Source of the DNA: Rotaria socialis
Lineage: Eukaryota > Rotifera > Eurotatoria > Philodinida > Philodinidae
Direction: 5' to 3'
DNA: 64,000 nt
Assembly (NCBI GenBank): GCA_905331475.1
Contig: CAJNYU010000001.1
Span: 248,001-312,000 of the forward strand
Position 1 is the stretch's first letter. Each line of letters opens with the position of its first letter. Shown piece by piece: positions 35,801 through 55,401 of the stretch. The notes below the pieces were generated by a model. It was not told the origin of the DNA and searched no databases. It saw only the letters and a list, made by a program, of their open reading frames with translations. The position numbers and the translations under genes were made by a program.

Positions 35801-35839
35801 GGCGGTACATATATGTACCACCGGGACTCAAAGGGTTAA
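35801..35839. mobile_element. Possible piggyBac-like terminal sequence, one end only
   Basis: A near-perfect palindrome (GGCGGTACAT then ATATGTACCACC) is followed by GGGACTCAAAGGGTTAA. Read on the minus strand this is TTAA-CCCTTTGAGTCCC, the form of a piggyBac-superfamily terminus (TTAA target plus CCC-starting inverted repeat). No matching left end or transposase is found in the preceding 2 kb, so it would be a truncated or solo end. Confidence 0.4.
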
Positions 35840-36947
35840 ACATATTTCTAACTATTCTCTTTGATACAAACGATTATTTGTAACCCATTGTATGCATTTC
35901 TATAATTATTTCGTTAGAAAGCCTATGTTTTGTTAATAATATTACATAATCTATTTTACCTTTACAATCTTCTATTGTTTGATAAAAAGATATATATTTT
36001 GTATATAACTACATATTTTGCTTTTATTCATCATAATCGATCAAAGACAAATATTTAAAGAAAAACTGAGGCAAAGAAATAATAGTTTAATCATTTTCTC
36101 ATATTTTTCGAAAAAAAACAGATAAACACCAGATATAGCCGACAATTAATGAAGACGATATAAATCAAACAAAACAAAAGAAATAATGACAGAAGTCCAC
36201 ACTTATAAAGACACTCACTCACGCACACACACAAATATTTTTAAACAATTTGAGATTTTTTTCTCTTTTCTTTTCGTCACAGAGCTATGGAAACAAAACA
36301 ACAGACAAAATATTTTTTTTTCGTGTGCAAAGAATTATCAGACATTTGGTTTGAACAACAAGCAAGAAGACAAAAAAAAACAGAAAAAAAGACGAAGTGC
36401 AGCACTTTTTTTCTTGTATATATTCAAAAAAAAAAGAAACGAACGGACAATCGCACATTCGTCTGATCTACTACATAGTCTAACTCATCCACAAAGAAGA
36501 AAAAACTGTATGATAAATATATATGACGAGTACGCGAGCAATTTATTGAACACAGTTATCACTGAGAGACCACACGTACGTCGCACATAAATTTGCCTAC
36601 ATGGAAGCTAGAAAAACAGATTCCTGATTAATCTAGGAGATGAAAGATGTGAGCATAACCCACTCTTAAAACGAAAAATAAATGCGGGCTGCACAAAAGA
36701 ATGAGAGAGAGAGAGAGAGAGAAACGACTACAACCACAGTGACGAATAATTAGATGGATAGATATTGATTTTCTCTTTGTAAAAAACAAGCACACAAACT
36801 CACTGTTGATGATTAATGAATAAAGACAGAACAAACAAAAAAAGCACATTGCGAGACATTTTTTATACACACGGATTTATTTTTTATTTTACGCTCTTCA
36901 TATCCATTCAGTATATATATATATATATATATATATAAATATATTTT
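35840..36947. repeat. Spacer with GA and TA microsatellites
   Basis: 3' flank of the PIM-like kinase. (GA)n at about 36705-36722 and (TA)n at about 36911-36938. Purine-rich on the plus strand. No gene supported. Confidence 0.5.
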
Positions 36948-39900
36948 TTAACCTTTAAGCCAAATATGTTCAAGCAATGATTCTAGTGACGGTCGACGAT
37001 CAGGATTCGGTGCTAGACAACGTTGTATTAAATTTTTTAACTCGGGTGATAGATGTGGTCTGAGAACCAGTTTATATCCGGTGATTTCTTCTTCACTTTC
37101 AAATGGTAGACTACCACACACCTAAATAATACGAGTTGTAAAATAACAAAAATAAAAAATGCAAAATGCTCTACGAACCATATCGTAAAGTAGTACACCA
37201 AGTGTCCACACAGTAGACGGTACACCAGCATAGCGTTTTTTTAGAATATATTCAGGTGATTTATACTGTTTTGTTCCATGAAAATCTGAATAATGTGATG
37301 TTGGACATTTATAAATGGCACTGGCACCAAAATCGATTAATACAAGCGATTCTGTATCAAGATCAACTAAAATATTTTCACTTTTAAGGTCGCGATGAAC
37401 AACGCCTTTCCTAAAAACAAAACAATGGCGCATGCAATTAAATATTCACTTCAGATTTCCAATTATACTATCTATTATGTCGCTAAAGTACTCGACAATA
37501 GACCAGATTTTTCTCTTTCTAAGCTATTTTCTTTGAGCAGTGCAATCACGTTTCGAGAATCAAGCCTACTACCTAGACTGAAAATTTCCTTGAAATATGA
37601 GCAATTACTTTTCTTCGAAAGATCTCATGCTAATCAAATCCTATCCACAGAAATTCGGATATCTCCTCCATTAATAATTAGTCGTAGTCTAACGACACTT
37701 CTTTGTATGATGCATTTCCGCATCATTACTTTAAAAAAAAATGTGGTCCCTGGATTTTTGTAAAATATTCTCTTCATTTTTCTCATGGTTTCTTTTCTTT
37801 TTATTATTGTGCATTCGATTTGATCTTCACGTAAGAATTACTTCATTCGTGATTGTGCACTGAGTGGGAATCGCACAGCGTCATATTTCTAAATCCAATA
37901 TTTTCTTTCTTCTTTAACTAACATTCTTGCGTCAATACTCTTTATTGTATCTATTTAGTCTTAATAGCATTTTTGTCTACGAAGAGCGAAAGAGAATAAA
38001 ACGAAAACTCAAAGGTTATCTTAATCTCATACCGTATCATTGCTAAATTGATTTGAACTAATTGTTGAAAGAATTTTCTTGCTGTTGCTTCACTAAGGCG
38101 TCCACGATCTTTGGCTTCTAGAAAATCGAATAAATCTTGACAATTACGTAGACGTTCCATGACTAATATCCAATGTTGTGCATTCTCGAAATAATCAAAC
38201 ACATGAATAATACCTAAATCGAAAAGTTCAACTTTTTGCCTTGAACAATTATTAGAAAACCAAATTTTCTACCTTGTATTTCATGTACAGCTTTATGCAG
38301 TAAAATTTCTGCTGGATATTTTTTTTGACAAATCATCAGCCAATTTTTAGTTTTTTCTTTTGGAATGAATTTGACTACAACTGGTTTATTGTCACTTAAA
38401 CGAACACCTTCGTGTATATCAGAAAATCCACCGCTTCGTACAAAATCACCCAATTGATAATAATCACAAAAATTTGATTTCACAACATCAAAACGAACCA
38501 TATTAAATAAATTTTGTTCAATTGTCAATGACTCAACGGGTGGAGAATAGTTAGTTGCCGTTTTAATCGGTATAGATATGGTTGTGTTAGAATTGGCTGG
38601 TGGAGTTTGTTGTGTACGTGTTTGATTGATGAATATTTCTTTTTTTGGTGGTAATGATGACGATGACGAAGACGATGACGACGAAGACGTATTGGAACCG
38701 TTGGAAGCAAATTGTAATTGATCATTTTCATACGGACGATACGTATTAAAACGTTTTGTTGTCGATGCTGAATTTTTATCATTGGAACTCGTTGATAAAG
38801 ACGACGATCCTGATATAGGCGGCTGATCCTGTTCACGATAGAATCCAACGGGTAAAATACGTGTAGACATGTATGATGAGTCTTCAATAAATTCGTTTAT
38901 TGATGATGATGATGATGATGATGATGACGAGGAAGATGAAGAAAGAGAAAATACAGCTAGACCAGTAGAATGCCGATGATCTTCATTAATATGTAAAGAT
39001 GATGGTAAAGATGATGATGAAGATGATGATGATGCTGATGTCAATGAAGTTGATATTAATATTGAGTCCAATTCAGATAAGTTTTGATGGTGACTTTCTA
39101 TAAACAAAAGAAAATAAATACATAAAATGAATTGAAAATTTGACGAGATATTAAATTATAATAAAAGACAAATATATCTACACACACAAACATGCACAGA
39201 GACATATGCTTGTTCTGTTTGCTTTAGTTTGACCGTTTAGAAGCAATGTACAAACGGCTATTTCTTTTTCTTCTTCTTATTCTTTCTTTCTGCTGTAGAG
39301 CCAGTCGCCGGTCGATGTCCATCGCATATGTATATATGTGTGTGCGTCAACACTTCACCGAATTTTTCTCCTTCTTCGTATTCTCGTTTTTCTTTTTTTT
39401 CCTTTACATTAACCCAATTTATGTACATACACTCACTCGTTCGACAGCTGAAACGAATATGTACCCGTCCGTCCACGAACGAAACTGTCCGGAGATACTA
39501 TTTTTCTCTAGTCTTGACACTGACGCTGTCTCCTATTCTCTTGTCAGTGCAATACTTTTTCTCTTTTCTTCTCTTCTCATCTCATTTTTTGCCTCATCCA
39601 ATACTATTATACCGCACATACGTTCAAGGTTGTTTCTTTATATAGCGTACATAGTGCGCAAGTTGTCACATACTTTCTTTAACTGATGCTTGCGGTTTGA
39701 GTTACGTAATAGAGAATAAGAGACATAAAGAAAGAAAGAAAGAAAAAAAAACGAGAGGAAGACTTGTCAAACACGATTCGCTGCCTGGTGTTTGTTTGTT
39801 CAACAGAAGACTCGATTGCTGTATTCTTGTCTTGTCTTAACCACAAAAGAGAAAAACCATTACGTATTCGCGAGGAAAAAATCAAGGAAGAAAGAGCTAC

Positions 39901-42035
39901 CATATGAAACAACCACGAACAGGAGAAAGAAAAAGAACAATCTTTATAGTAAGCATAAATGGTAAACAGAAAAAAAGAGAGATTTTGTGGTCGATTTTCG
40001 AGGCTGTGCAGAATAAACATGCACTACATACTACTCTACATACGTAAGAGCATACATATTTGACGGCGGATAGTGGCTGATGTGTTTAAGACAGGAGAAG
40101 CATAAGATCATATGTTTCTTTCTCTTGATTTTCATCCTGCGTTTATTATTAACGATAGACTTGTCGAGACTTTTTTTTCTATAGCACTCGTTCAATTCTT
40201 TTTTTTCCTTTTCTCTCTTATCATAAATAAAAAAGAAGCAAAAGAAAAATGATGAAGAAGAGAACGTCCTTGTCACAACACATCTATAAAATCCAACAAA
40301 AAAATAACAACAAAAAACAAAAAACTTGTTTTTCTTGCTGTATTTTATTGCTTTCTTTTATTGACTTTAACTATAGCACGCAAGACCTTGTAATGTCGCC
40401 CATCATCAGATTCTGTTACTACACTAGTATACATAACAACCTTGTTGTTCAATATGTGATCTTAGCAACCGAAAGAACACACAAGAAATAAAAAAAGACA
40501 GAAAAATGTATAATTAGCAATAAAGCCTTGATGTGTCTATTGCGACCCAGCGATCAATCGGATAGAGAAATTCAAGGCAAGGTATCAATAAAAAGAAATC
40601 ATTTTTCTTGCAAACAATTAGTATGAGTGATAGAGCAAGGAGAAATAAATGAAAAGAACTAAAACAAGGCTTGAACGAGTTCACGTCGTTGCCATGTGGG
40701 GGCGAAGCTGACTACTACGACAACAAAATATACACAGCAACAGTAGTAGCACACAAGTCGATATACTACAGACGAGGTAGATTTTGTCTATGTAAACATA
40801 TCAACAAACAAATCGTTTATCCAAGGGAGAAAAAAAAGACCGAGACAAGATTGTCAAGTGCAACAAACGATAATGACAACCAATTATTGAATTGGGATGT
40901 CGAGGGTGAGGAGTTGCTAATAGTGTATTTGCTAATAGTGTATTTGCTATAATTATCATGGAAATCAGTTTCTTTACATATAGGGATTCTTTCGATTTGT
41001 GTACGATAAAAATAATTAAATCGTGTAATTTTCAAGTACTCACTAGGTTTTAATTTAACAGCTGCTGCTGTCTTCTTCTTTTTATTGATAGAACTACATA
41101 AGCGTGTTACATAATAGGGCAATTTGTTTGTTAGAGATTCATGCTGACAATCGTTAGCATTGTTGATTTCTAGTAAATCTGTTGGATGCGCCATTAGTTT
41201 TTCTGATGAAATAATTACAAATTGTAATAATCCATCATATGAAATCGCTGTTGTTAGCTTTTTTTTGTTATAGAAACGTTTCAATGGTGAGATATTTGTT
41301 TTCAGAGTGAATAATGTTTTCCTGATTTTTTTTAATGAACGTATCAGAGCCGACGTTTTTTTTAATACGGAAAAATAAGTGACACAGAAAAAGTACATTT
41401 CTCTTTTTTAAGGTCAATTTTGTCTCAATTAGTAAGAATGATAACATGTAAAAAGAAACATGACATTCGTTTCCTTGCCTTGAGTATCCAAGTATGGGTA
41501 TCTTAATTTTTCTTTTCAGTCAATTGTCAGCTGTGTAATGTATCGGACTTTATTTAGCTGCCTTACAATAATAGATATATCACTAAAGCAAACCTATATA
41601 ATCTATTAGATGAAAGATACGAATCAAAAAGAATAACACAACATATATGTATGTGTATATAGATACGATTTCCCTATCGGATACACACAGACACAATGAG
41701 GCCAAAAAATAACATACAGATAAATAATTATGTACGCGCAATCTTAAATATTGAATCAATACAACAGCAGATTAATTATGCAACGAACGACTGAACGAAT
41801 AGTCATTCCGATAATGTTCCATTGAAAATATGAACTTATTCAGATACGCATAAGTTTTAAAAAAGCTATCTCCATCGTTACATGTTTATTACAATCTTTT
41901 TCTTCCGGCTGAATTTGAACGTAGCTGTAAAGCAATGATAGATGTCATACCTGATTTAGAATCATCGGTATCGTTTGTAGCCATACTACATAGGTGTTGA
42001 TTGGATTTACTTTTAAAAAATCGAAGTAATCCCAT
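36948..42035 (-). CDS. PIM-like serine/threonine kinase
   Basis: The kinase part lies in exons between 39097 and 36948: nucleotide loop FVRSGGFSDIHEG, VVVKFIPKE (VAIK Lys), GIIHVFDYFE and MERLRNCQDLFDFLE (hinge), VVHRDLKSENILVDL (catalytic loop), LIDFGASA (DFG), DFHGTKQYKSPEY (activation segment), TVWTLGVLLYDMVCG and a C-lobe ending SLESLLEHIWLKG. The MER...DLFDFI hinge, HRDxKxEN and DFxGTxxYxPPE pattern is that of PIM kinases, which are constitutively active and regulated by abundance. All catalytic residues are present. Before the kinase is a long Ser-rich region with pure Ser runs. An intron of 622 bp (37411-38032) interrupts the kinase domain. A phase-matched upstream exon ending at 41044 (KTAAAVKLKP) and a first exon 42035-41951 (MGLLRFFKSKSNQ) are inferred. 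Treat the part upstream of 39097 as provisional. Confidence 0.8.
38898..38930 (-). repeat. Coding poly-Ser run in the PIM-like kinase
   Basis: A TCA-type trinucleotide run encoding more than ten consecutive Ser in the N-terminal low-complexity region. Other Ser runs are at about 38650-38690 and 39005-39040. Confidence 0.65.
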
Positions 42036-44057
42036 GATTTAATAGCGTTTAAATGAATGAAGATTACGAATTATATAATAAATGCTTGCAGTGTAATTAT
42101 ATATATGCAGATAAATAAAGACGACAAGTAAGAATAGATAAGCTATTTGAATTGCAAATAAATCTAAAAAAAAACATGTATTTATACATCGTATGAAGAT
42201 TGGTACAAAGTCGAAGTTTTATATTTAAATCTATCTATTTATACGCACCAGAAAACTTGACCTTGTAAATTTATTCGTTGGTTCTATATAATCGGCATGC
42301 CTTGGCAAAATTTTTCAAAAGAATGTCAAGAAAAAATGCCGAGATAAGCGAAAACAGATGGAAACAAGATTAGTAAAAGAGGATTGTAGAATTTTTATTC
42401 TATCAAATATGGGTTTGCTTTTTACATTCATATGTGATCATCAGCGGAATCTCTGAAAAGATAGCTACGTGATTATTTTATCAATTATCAGCAGCTGACT
42501 TTCGATTTTCTTCCTCTTTGTACTTATCAAATATTCTTTTTCTTGTTCACCAAGATATCTAGTGCCTAGAAATCAAACTAAAACAAGGCAAATAGGTAGT
42601 AAAATATCTGCGCGACGAAGAAATGTAAAAAGGAACTATGTAACAGGCAAAAATTAACGGCGAAGTTTAGTTCCTTTCGAAAGTATTGATAATACCGATA
42701 CGAATAGAATATATCTACACTCAAGTGATCGTATGAATTAAATTCAACGCTACATACGTAATTTGAGATTGCTTTTTCTAGTATCGAATATTAAACTGTA
42801 GACGTCTGTTGTATAGTACTTTCTTTCATTTATATCATCAATAATTATTGACAATAATTGTTTGAAAATGCCTTGCAAATGTCCCCTTTTTTTTCTTCCT
42901 CACGAGTCAATGACTTGTGCCTACACTTCGAGTCATGTCTGACATCAGGATAAAGTAATAACGTCATAAATATTTTTCGTATGTTGTATTTGGCAAGAAA
43001 GGCAAAGTCAGAAGGTGTGATAATATTTGTTGACGCTTACTTGAACTGTCGCACTTTTCCCTTCTTAAAATTCTTTTCCCTATCAATTGTAAATTATTGT
43101 TCCTTATGTTTAAATGGCATTTAACAAGATCATCAGCGGAGTTTTTTCTTCTTCGTTTAATACTCCTTGTCTAACGCTAGTCTCGAGTTCTATATATCGA
43201 GGACGACATCTATAGTCGAGAGACTCAGGTATTGATTACACGGATTTCCTTCGTTCGTCATTATCAATGTAGAAAAAACGCCAGCCTTGTTGCTATTATA
43301 ATAGCTCATGTGTATAGAATGACACATGATTGTCTATAGTCCTTCGATAGGAAATACTACTTACAGTCGATTACTTATCTGATTTCTGCTGTTCATTCCA
43401 ATTTTATGAAGTAAAAGAAAAGTAGGAAATTTGTTTGATTTTTTTACCAGTTAATTCAGTAATTAAAACAAATCTCTTTTAGTTAAATCAGTGTAACTGT
43501 TTGCTTTTTGTCTAGAAGTTTTGTATCTTATATGCTGTTCTTCTTACACTATATCTGATAATTTGCGAGGAAGTAGCGCATGATATATATATATACGGAT
43601 ATATAATCTAGTCATACACGTCAGATGTACATGACGTTATTGTGGAGCATGGTTTTTACGTAGAAAAGAAACAGCAAACACAAAAAGAAAAAACGGATGT
43701 ACTTCGAGAGCGTCATTTGAGTGTCATATGAAATTCGTTGATTCTTTCGATTAAACGAACGTAGAATATTATTGTTTTCTTCTCTAGCACTTTATAACCT
43801 TTTTCTTTTGTCTTGCCCGACTCTTTCCTAGTGAGAGTGCATTTTATACGAACAAAACGTCGTTCGAAATGTGTCATAAGTCGACGGAAGAGTGCATACT
43901 CCTTCCAGCGAGTAATAATGCTTATAAACCTAGCCACGGAAAAAAGATTAGAAGATAAATAAAACCACATAATTTCATAAAATTTTTTCCTCTGTATTAT
44001 TAAATGCGCAAATACGAGCTGTATTATTTTATGTCTTTAAATGTAAATGAGTTGAAG

Positions 44058-44090
<33 letters not shown>

Positions 44091-47000
44091 CAGCGTGCTT
44101 GAGTGAAACCTATGTTCGATGAAATTATGAAGGATAGTGTAAATTAAAAACATATCGACCTACTTATCTGTACATTTAAATAGAACAGAAAGTATTTTAA
44201 AGTGAAATTAGTATTCTGAGCATTCTCTATTATATGAAAGAAGACGTTCATCTATGAAAACAATTCGATGATTGTATCAAAAACATACCTTAATCGCTGG
44301 TAAATGCTAAGGAATTCTCATAGATCAGTCTATTCGAATGATGTATATCTATCTATTTATTTGAACAGATTCCTGTCTAATTAAATAAGTCCTATTAAGA
44401 CTAGACAACGCTTAGAAGAGATGTACATTCATAATCCTGTCTTCTATGTTCATGACTATTCAGTAAGATATATTAAAGAAAATGTCATAATTTCTATCGT
44501 AGCACTGGGAAATTCGATTTTTCAGTTTCTAAATCGTACACTCATTTTTTCTGAAAATCAATATCAAAAATTTTCTTTCACTCGAAAAGTCTATTCTCCT
44601 GTACTCTTATGAAATTCATGCTAAACTCATCACTAATTATCTAGATCATAGAAAAAGATTCTCTAATAGAAATTTATAGTGTATATGTACGAGACTGGAC
44701 ACTGTGAATATCATTTGTACCAAGTAATTTTGAGACCCGTGAAAATTTTTGTTGCGACAAACAGTTAAATTCGTTTTTGACCTGTTGAAGTACCAAACAT
44801 TCAAGGTCATCTCTATTTGATATTCATCACGTTCGCGGAAAATAGTGATGTCGACATAATTGATCATTGACATTAATTAATAATAATTGTTTTTTTCTCT
44901 ATTGTTAACCATTCTTTAAATAGCCCACGAAGTGCAAACTACGTAAAAGAAAATACACTAGACTTTGACTGACAATAATTATGTCTAAATGAACAAAAGA
45001 AAAAAAACAGACTGTCATAATAAAACTAATGAATAGAGCTACGAGTTGGATGAGATAATCCAAATCTCATTTCATTCGTCGTTCTGCTACTAATGAACAT
45101 TTGATGAACTTTTTTACGAATATAGACATTGAAAATCATAATGGAGATGGCTTCATAGGATCTCTATTTATATGATAGAAAAAAATCGGAATCATTCAAG
45201 CTTTAAAAAATGCATTAAATAATCATTTTTGTTTTCATTGAGTAGGATCAGCTAGATCTTGAATAAGACGGCAACAAAAAAGTCATATTGCAGAAAGAAA
45301 TAACGGAAAATATGTAGAGGAAAGAGTTCATTTGAAGATATAATCAATAGTGCAGTTAAGAAAGGGCACCGAAGGCATTTATTTCTTCCTTCCGAAAGTT
45401 TTTCAGTGTTTTCTTCTGAAAAAGAATAAACTAGAATAGTCTCAATTAGCCTTGAAAAGATGTTCGCTATTTTGCGCTATCTTACATTACAAAAAAAAAA
45501 CACAGATATGAATCATCATGGAATTTGGCATTCAAAGACACACGAACGATACGATATCTCTGTCATAAGCACGTAGATACAATTGTGAAAGCTGAGTCTA
45601 GTGAGCTTGATTACTAAACAAAAATCTTACTTAATTGCGTACATCGATGCATCATATCAAGAAAAGAATGTATTAAAAAAACGGCAACTAATTATTTGTC
45701 TTTCTCTATTATGCGGAAACGGAAATAGTTTCTCAAGAGTGTGTCACATCCTTACTGTTACTACCATCTAAAAATACAACTAAGGTAAACAAAATTGTAT
45801 CGCTTACATTTGAAATTTTAAGCAAAAATTAAAAAAACCAAGTGTTCAGAGCAGAATAACCTAATCCGTTTTAAAACTGTTCTCGATTCTTTGTGCAGCA
45901 ATAATCTAAAGGTTAACACTCATTTCATGATAGTCAATACTCCGCTGGATTTAAGCAATGCTCAAACTTCTCGCGGAAAGTTGATTAACTAGTAAGCGGA
46001 TTTTCTTCGTTTGTAAATGGGTAATTTATGTTAAAACTGATTTATTCAGTAAATATTTTTTATTACTTTAGATATAATTATGAAAAACGAATATTTATTT
46101 TACACGTCATCTCGAACTGGTAAATCAAGCTCAATTAGAAGAAATTGCATTTATTTTTAATCGAGTTGTGAGGGCAACACCCACAATATTGACAACTGCA
46201 TGATTCATGACATGCCAAACTAAATTATGAATATCTTGATAATCTGATTTCGATTAGAGTTGAAGAATTTGGTTGATTTTTTCTTAGACCATTCTTACGT
46301 GATGCAAACTAAATAATTAAAGATTATTTTTAAAAAAATCGTTGATGTTAGACGACATGTTTCGTCGGTGGCCGAGCACATATGGAGAAATGGCAATTAA
46401 TTCATCTATTCGACGAAGATATGCATTTAGATTCAACGACTGGCTAGAGACTATGGAAATAAAACTAATAGATGACTGTTGTAAGAAAAAGAGCACTATG
46501 TGTAATTGAATTCCTCCAATCTGACACTTCTCTACTACCATTGGAATTATATAGTAATAAATATAACAGCTGTTACTATCATTAACCATGAAAATGAAAT
46601 CTAAATATATGTAATAGAGAAAACGAAATAAATGGATGTTTGAGCTTGGTGATAAAAAAAATTGCATGATTAATCGAATCATCTGGTGTTGCATTAGAGT
46701 GTCTCGAATTAGCAACATAACTACCAGTGAAAGAGTTCGGGGCCACTAGTTGTTAGAAGCAGTCCTCACTTCATTCCGAAAGAGTTTTTATTATCAGAAA
46801 AACCATAGAGATGGGCTTTCCAAAGCAAAATCAGTAAGTATACGATTGCAAAACAATCATTAGTGATTATTTGCATCAAAATAAAGATTCGAGAGGAAAC
46901 ATATATTTGATAAAAAGAAAAAAATTCTGGTTGTTTTGCCTTTCCATTTTTATCATTTCGCGTAGCTGATAAACCCTACATATATTGAGATTGAATTTGG

Positions 47001-47394
47001 CAAGATTTGCAGTGCGTCTAAAATTGTCTCACTTCAAAATTTTGGATCCATGATTCACCAATTACAGAACTCAGTGGTTCAAGAGATTACATGCACTTTA
47101 ATGATCAAATGTTTCGTCACCGGTATAAATTTTCACTGAAAAAAATAGAAAATATGGCATCCAGAACTAAAGTCTACATCTTATACAATACAAATATGAA
47201 TATTTGAGTGTTGTTGTATGAGTGGATGTTCTAATTTAGATGCATGATTTACTGTTTTAGTGATGGCATACCCTTTCTCTCATACACTGACACCAACGAG
47301 GCGGAACACATTGTTCTAGTATGCCAAGCAGTTTTCATATGATATGAATTCGAGTGTGTCGGCACAACATATGTGCTCACAGCAGTCAATATTT
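42036..47394. other. Long intergenic region, no supported gene
   Basis: About 5.3 kb, AT-rich, with TA microsatellites (for example 44063-44090 and 43583-43595). An open frame at 46317-46718 (minus) is hydrophobic and compositionally noncoding-like. No transposon end, tRNA or conserved exon recognised. Confidence 0.45.
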
Positions 47395-47548
47395 CAAAGG
47401 ACCCCGCCGGGTAAAAACATTTTCTTGAATCGATTTCATTTTTATACAGTATTGTAGAGCTCGTTGAGATACATCAAATGGTATATAGGAAGTCAAGTTT
47501 TCATAACGGTTTTGTGTAGTTACAGTCGATATACTATCTATACTGGCA
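47395..47548 (+). repeat. Left arm of a 154-bp inverted repeat beside an assembly gap
   Basis: Begins CAAAGGACCCCGCCGGGTAA and runs to the first unknown base. It matches the reverse complement of 47885-48038 at 153 of 154 positions by eye (one mismatch, in the A-run after GGGT). Confidence 0.85.
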
Positions 47549-47819
47549 NNNNNNNNNNNNNNNNNNNNNNNNNNNNNNNNNNNNNNNNNNNNNNNNNNNN
47601 NNNNNNNNNNNNNNNNNNNNNNNNNNNNNNNNNNNNNNNNNNNNNNNNNNNNNNNNNNNNNNNNNNNNNNNNNNNNNNNNNNNNNNNNNNNNNNNNNNNN
47701 NNNNNNNNNNNNNNNNNNNNNNNNNNNNNNNNNNNNNNNNNNNNNNNNNNNNNNNNNNNNNNNNNNNNNNNNNNNNNNNNNNNNNNNNNNNNNNNNNNNN
47801 NNNNNNNNNNNNNNNNNNN
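47549..47819. other. Assembly gap, 271 unknown bases
   Basis: A run of N between the two arms of an inverted repeat. Reading frames that cross it are artefacts. The gap probably reflects assembly failure at a foldback structure, so its length may be only an estimate. Confidence 0.95.
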
Positions 47820-47884
47820 TGTATATACTCATTAGAGATGATCATAGGAGTGTACATTTTCTATTAGTACCATACAAATCCCTA

Positions 47885-48038
47885 TGCCAGTATAGATAGT
47901 ATATCGACTGTAACTACACAAAACCGTTATGAAAACTTGACTTCCTATATACCATTTGATGTATCTCAACGAGCTCTACAATACTGTATAAAAATGAAAT
48001 CGATTCAAGAAAATTTTTTTACCCGGCGGGGTCCTTTG
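47885..48038 (-). repeat. Right arm of the 154-bp inverted repeat
   Basis: Near-identical reverse complement of 47395-47548, ending ACCCGGCGGGGTCCTTTG. Arms with GC-rich outer ends and nearly perfect identity look like long terminal inverted repeats of a DNA transposon or foldback element. The flanking bases show only a weak TTT match, so no convincing target duplication was found. Confidence 0.85.
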
Positions 48039-49199
48039 TTTCGATACGATATGTCTAATCGTTTTAGTAACATCATAAATATTACAGTCCCTTAGCTTTT
48101 TTGATTGCTGATAGTCAAGATTTTTAGCCAGGGAAGACTTTTCTTTAACAGAAGCAGTTATCGATTGTTATTGTCATTTAGTTTCTCAACATAAAAAAAA
48201 AGTTGGCTTCTTATATTGAGATTATCTTTCTTACACATTCACTTGAATGTAATATTTAATGTATGTATATTCTTCGAGAGATAGAGCGCGCGCGCGCAAA
48301 CACCAAAACAAAACTGGAGGAACAAAACAAAGATATGTACGATCAACACTCACAGAACATACAGTGAAAAATCGAAGATATCTAGAAGAAGAAGAAGGAC
48401 GAGGAGGCTGAGTGAGAAGTCTAGAATGAAAAACCAAGAACACCATAGAAAGAAAAGAATTGAGAACATGCACAACGAAAATTAACAAATTGCATGTAAT
48501 CTATGTGTGCATGCTTGTGATAATATAGTTATAATGTATGATTTCAATAGGATAAGAAACTAGCGCGCAATGAGATGAAGAAAAGAACAAAAAAAAAACG
48601 AGACAAATCGAATATAGAATGTGCAAGAAAAGAAAAACAAAACCAACAACGACAGAGGCAGCCAAAAAACAAAATTTCACTATAGTTACAAAGAGAATAA
48701 AGAGAGAGAACGAGAGAGAGCACACACTGTTATTTCCGGCGATATAAATCGTGTCAAGTCAAGAAGAATAAATTACGCAAAAATTATTTCAATATATTCA
48801 TGTGTGCAAAAAAAAAGAAAACAAAAAGCAACGTCCATCCGTATTTCAAGAGATAACAGACGCAGATAGTCTAAGATCTATAGTGTGTGCAGAGAAAGAA
48901 TGAACATCAAGAAAAATTATTTATAAGAGCTGATTCTCATGGATGAATTTCGCACGCCAGAAAAAGAAAAAATGAAAATAAATGCCTTATAGGCATAAAC
49001 AAGCAGCAAACAGAAAAAGAGAGATCCTTGTTTATGACTCATATCCGTAACGCACAAATGTCATGCGTGTTTAGTTATTTGATTCATTTGAGGAAAAAAG
49101 AACACAGACAAACACATGCGAGATACAATCACTAAAAAAGAACACGAGATAATAATGAACATACACAAATGACAGGAAGATAAAGATTATGAAAAGAGA
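48039..49199. other. 3' flank of MARK, no gene seen
   Basis: Purine-rich on the plus strand with a short (GC)n at about 48287-48298 and (GA)n near 48700-48722. Probably includes the MARK 3'UTR. No other gene supported. Confidence 0.45.

Positions 49200-55401
<6,202 letters not shown>

Noticed and set aside
36186-36590. 134-codon plus-strand frame near the PIM-like 3' flank
   Set aside because: Lys/Asn/Thr-rich translation of purine-rich low-complexity DNA; no domain.
39246-39686. 146-codon Phe/Leu/Ser-rich frame
   Set aside because: Translation of a pyrimidine-rich intron of the PIM-like gene; composition only.
46317-46718. 133-codon minus-strand frame
   Set aside because: Hydrophobic, Ile/Tyr-rich, no motif, no splice context; consistent with a chance frame in AT-rich DNA.
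47386-47857. Open frames running across the assembly gap
   Set aside because: They consist mostly of unknown residues and exist only because N cannot form stop codons.
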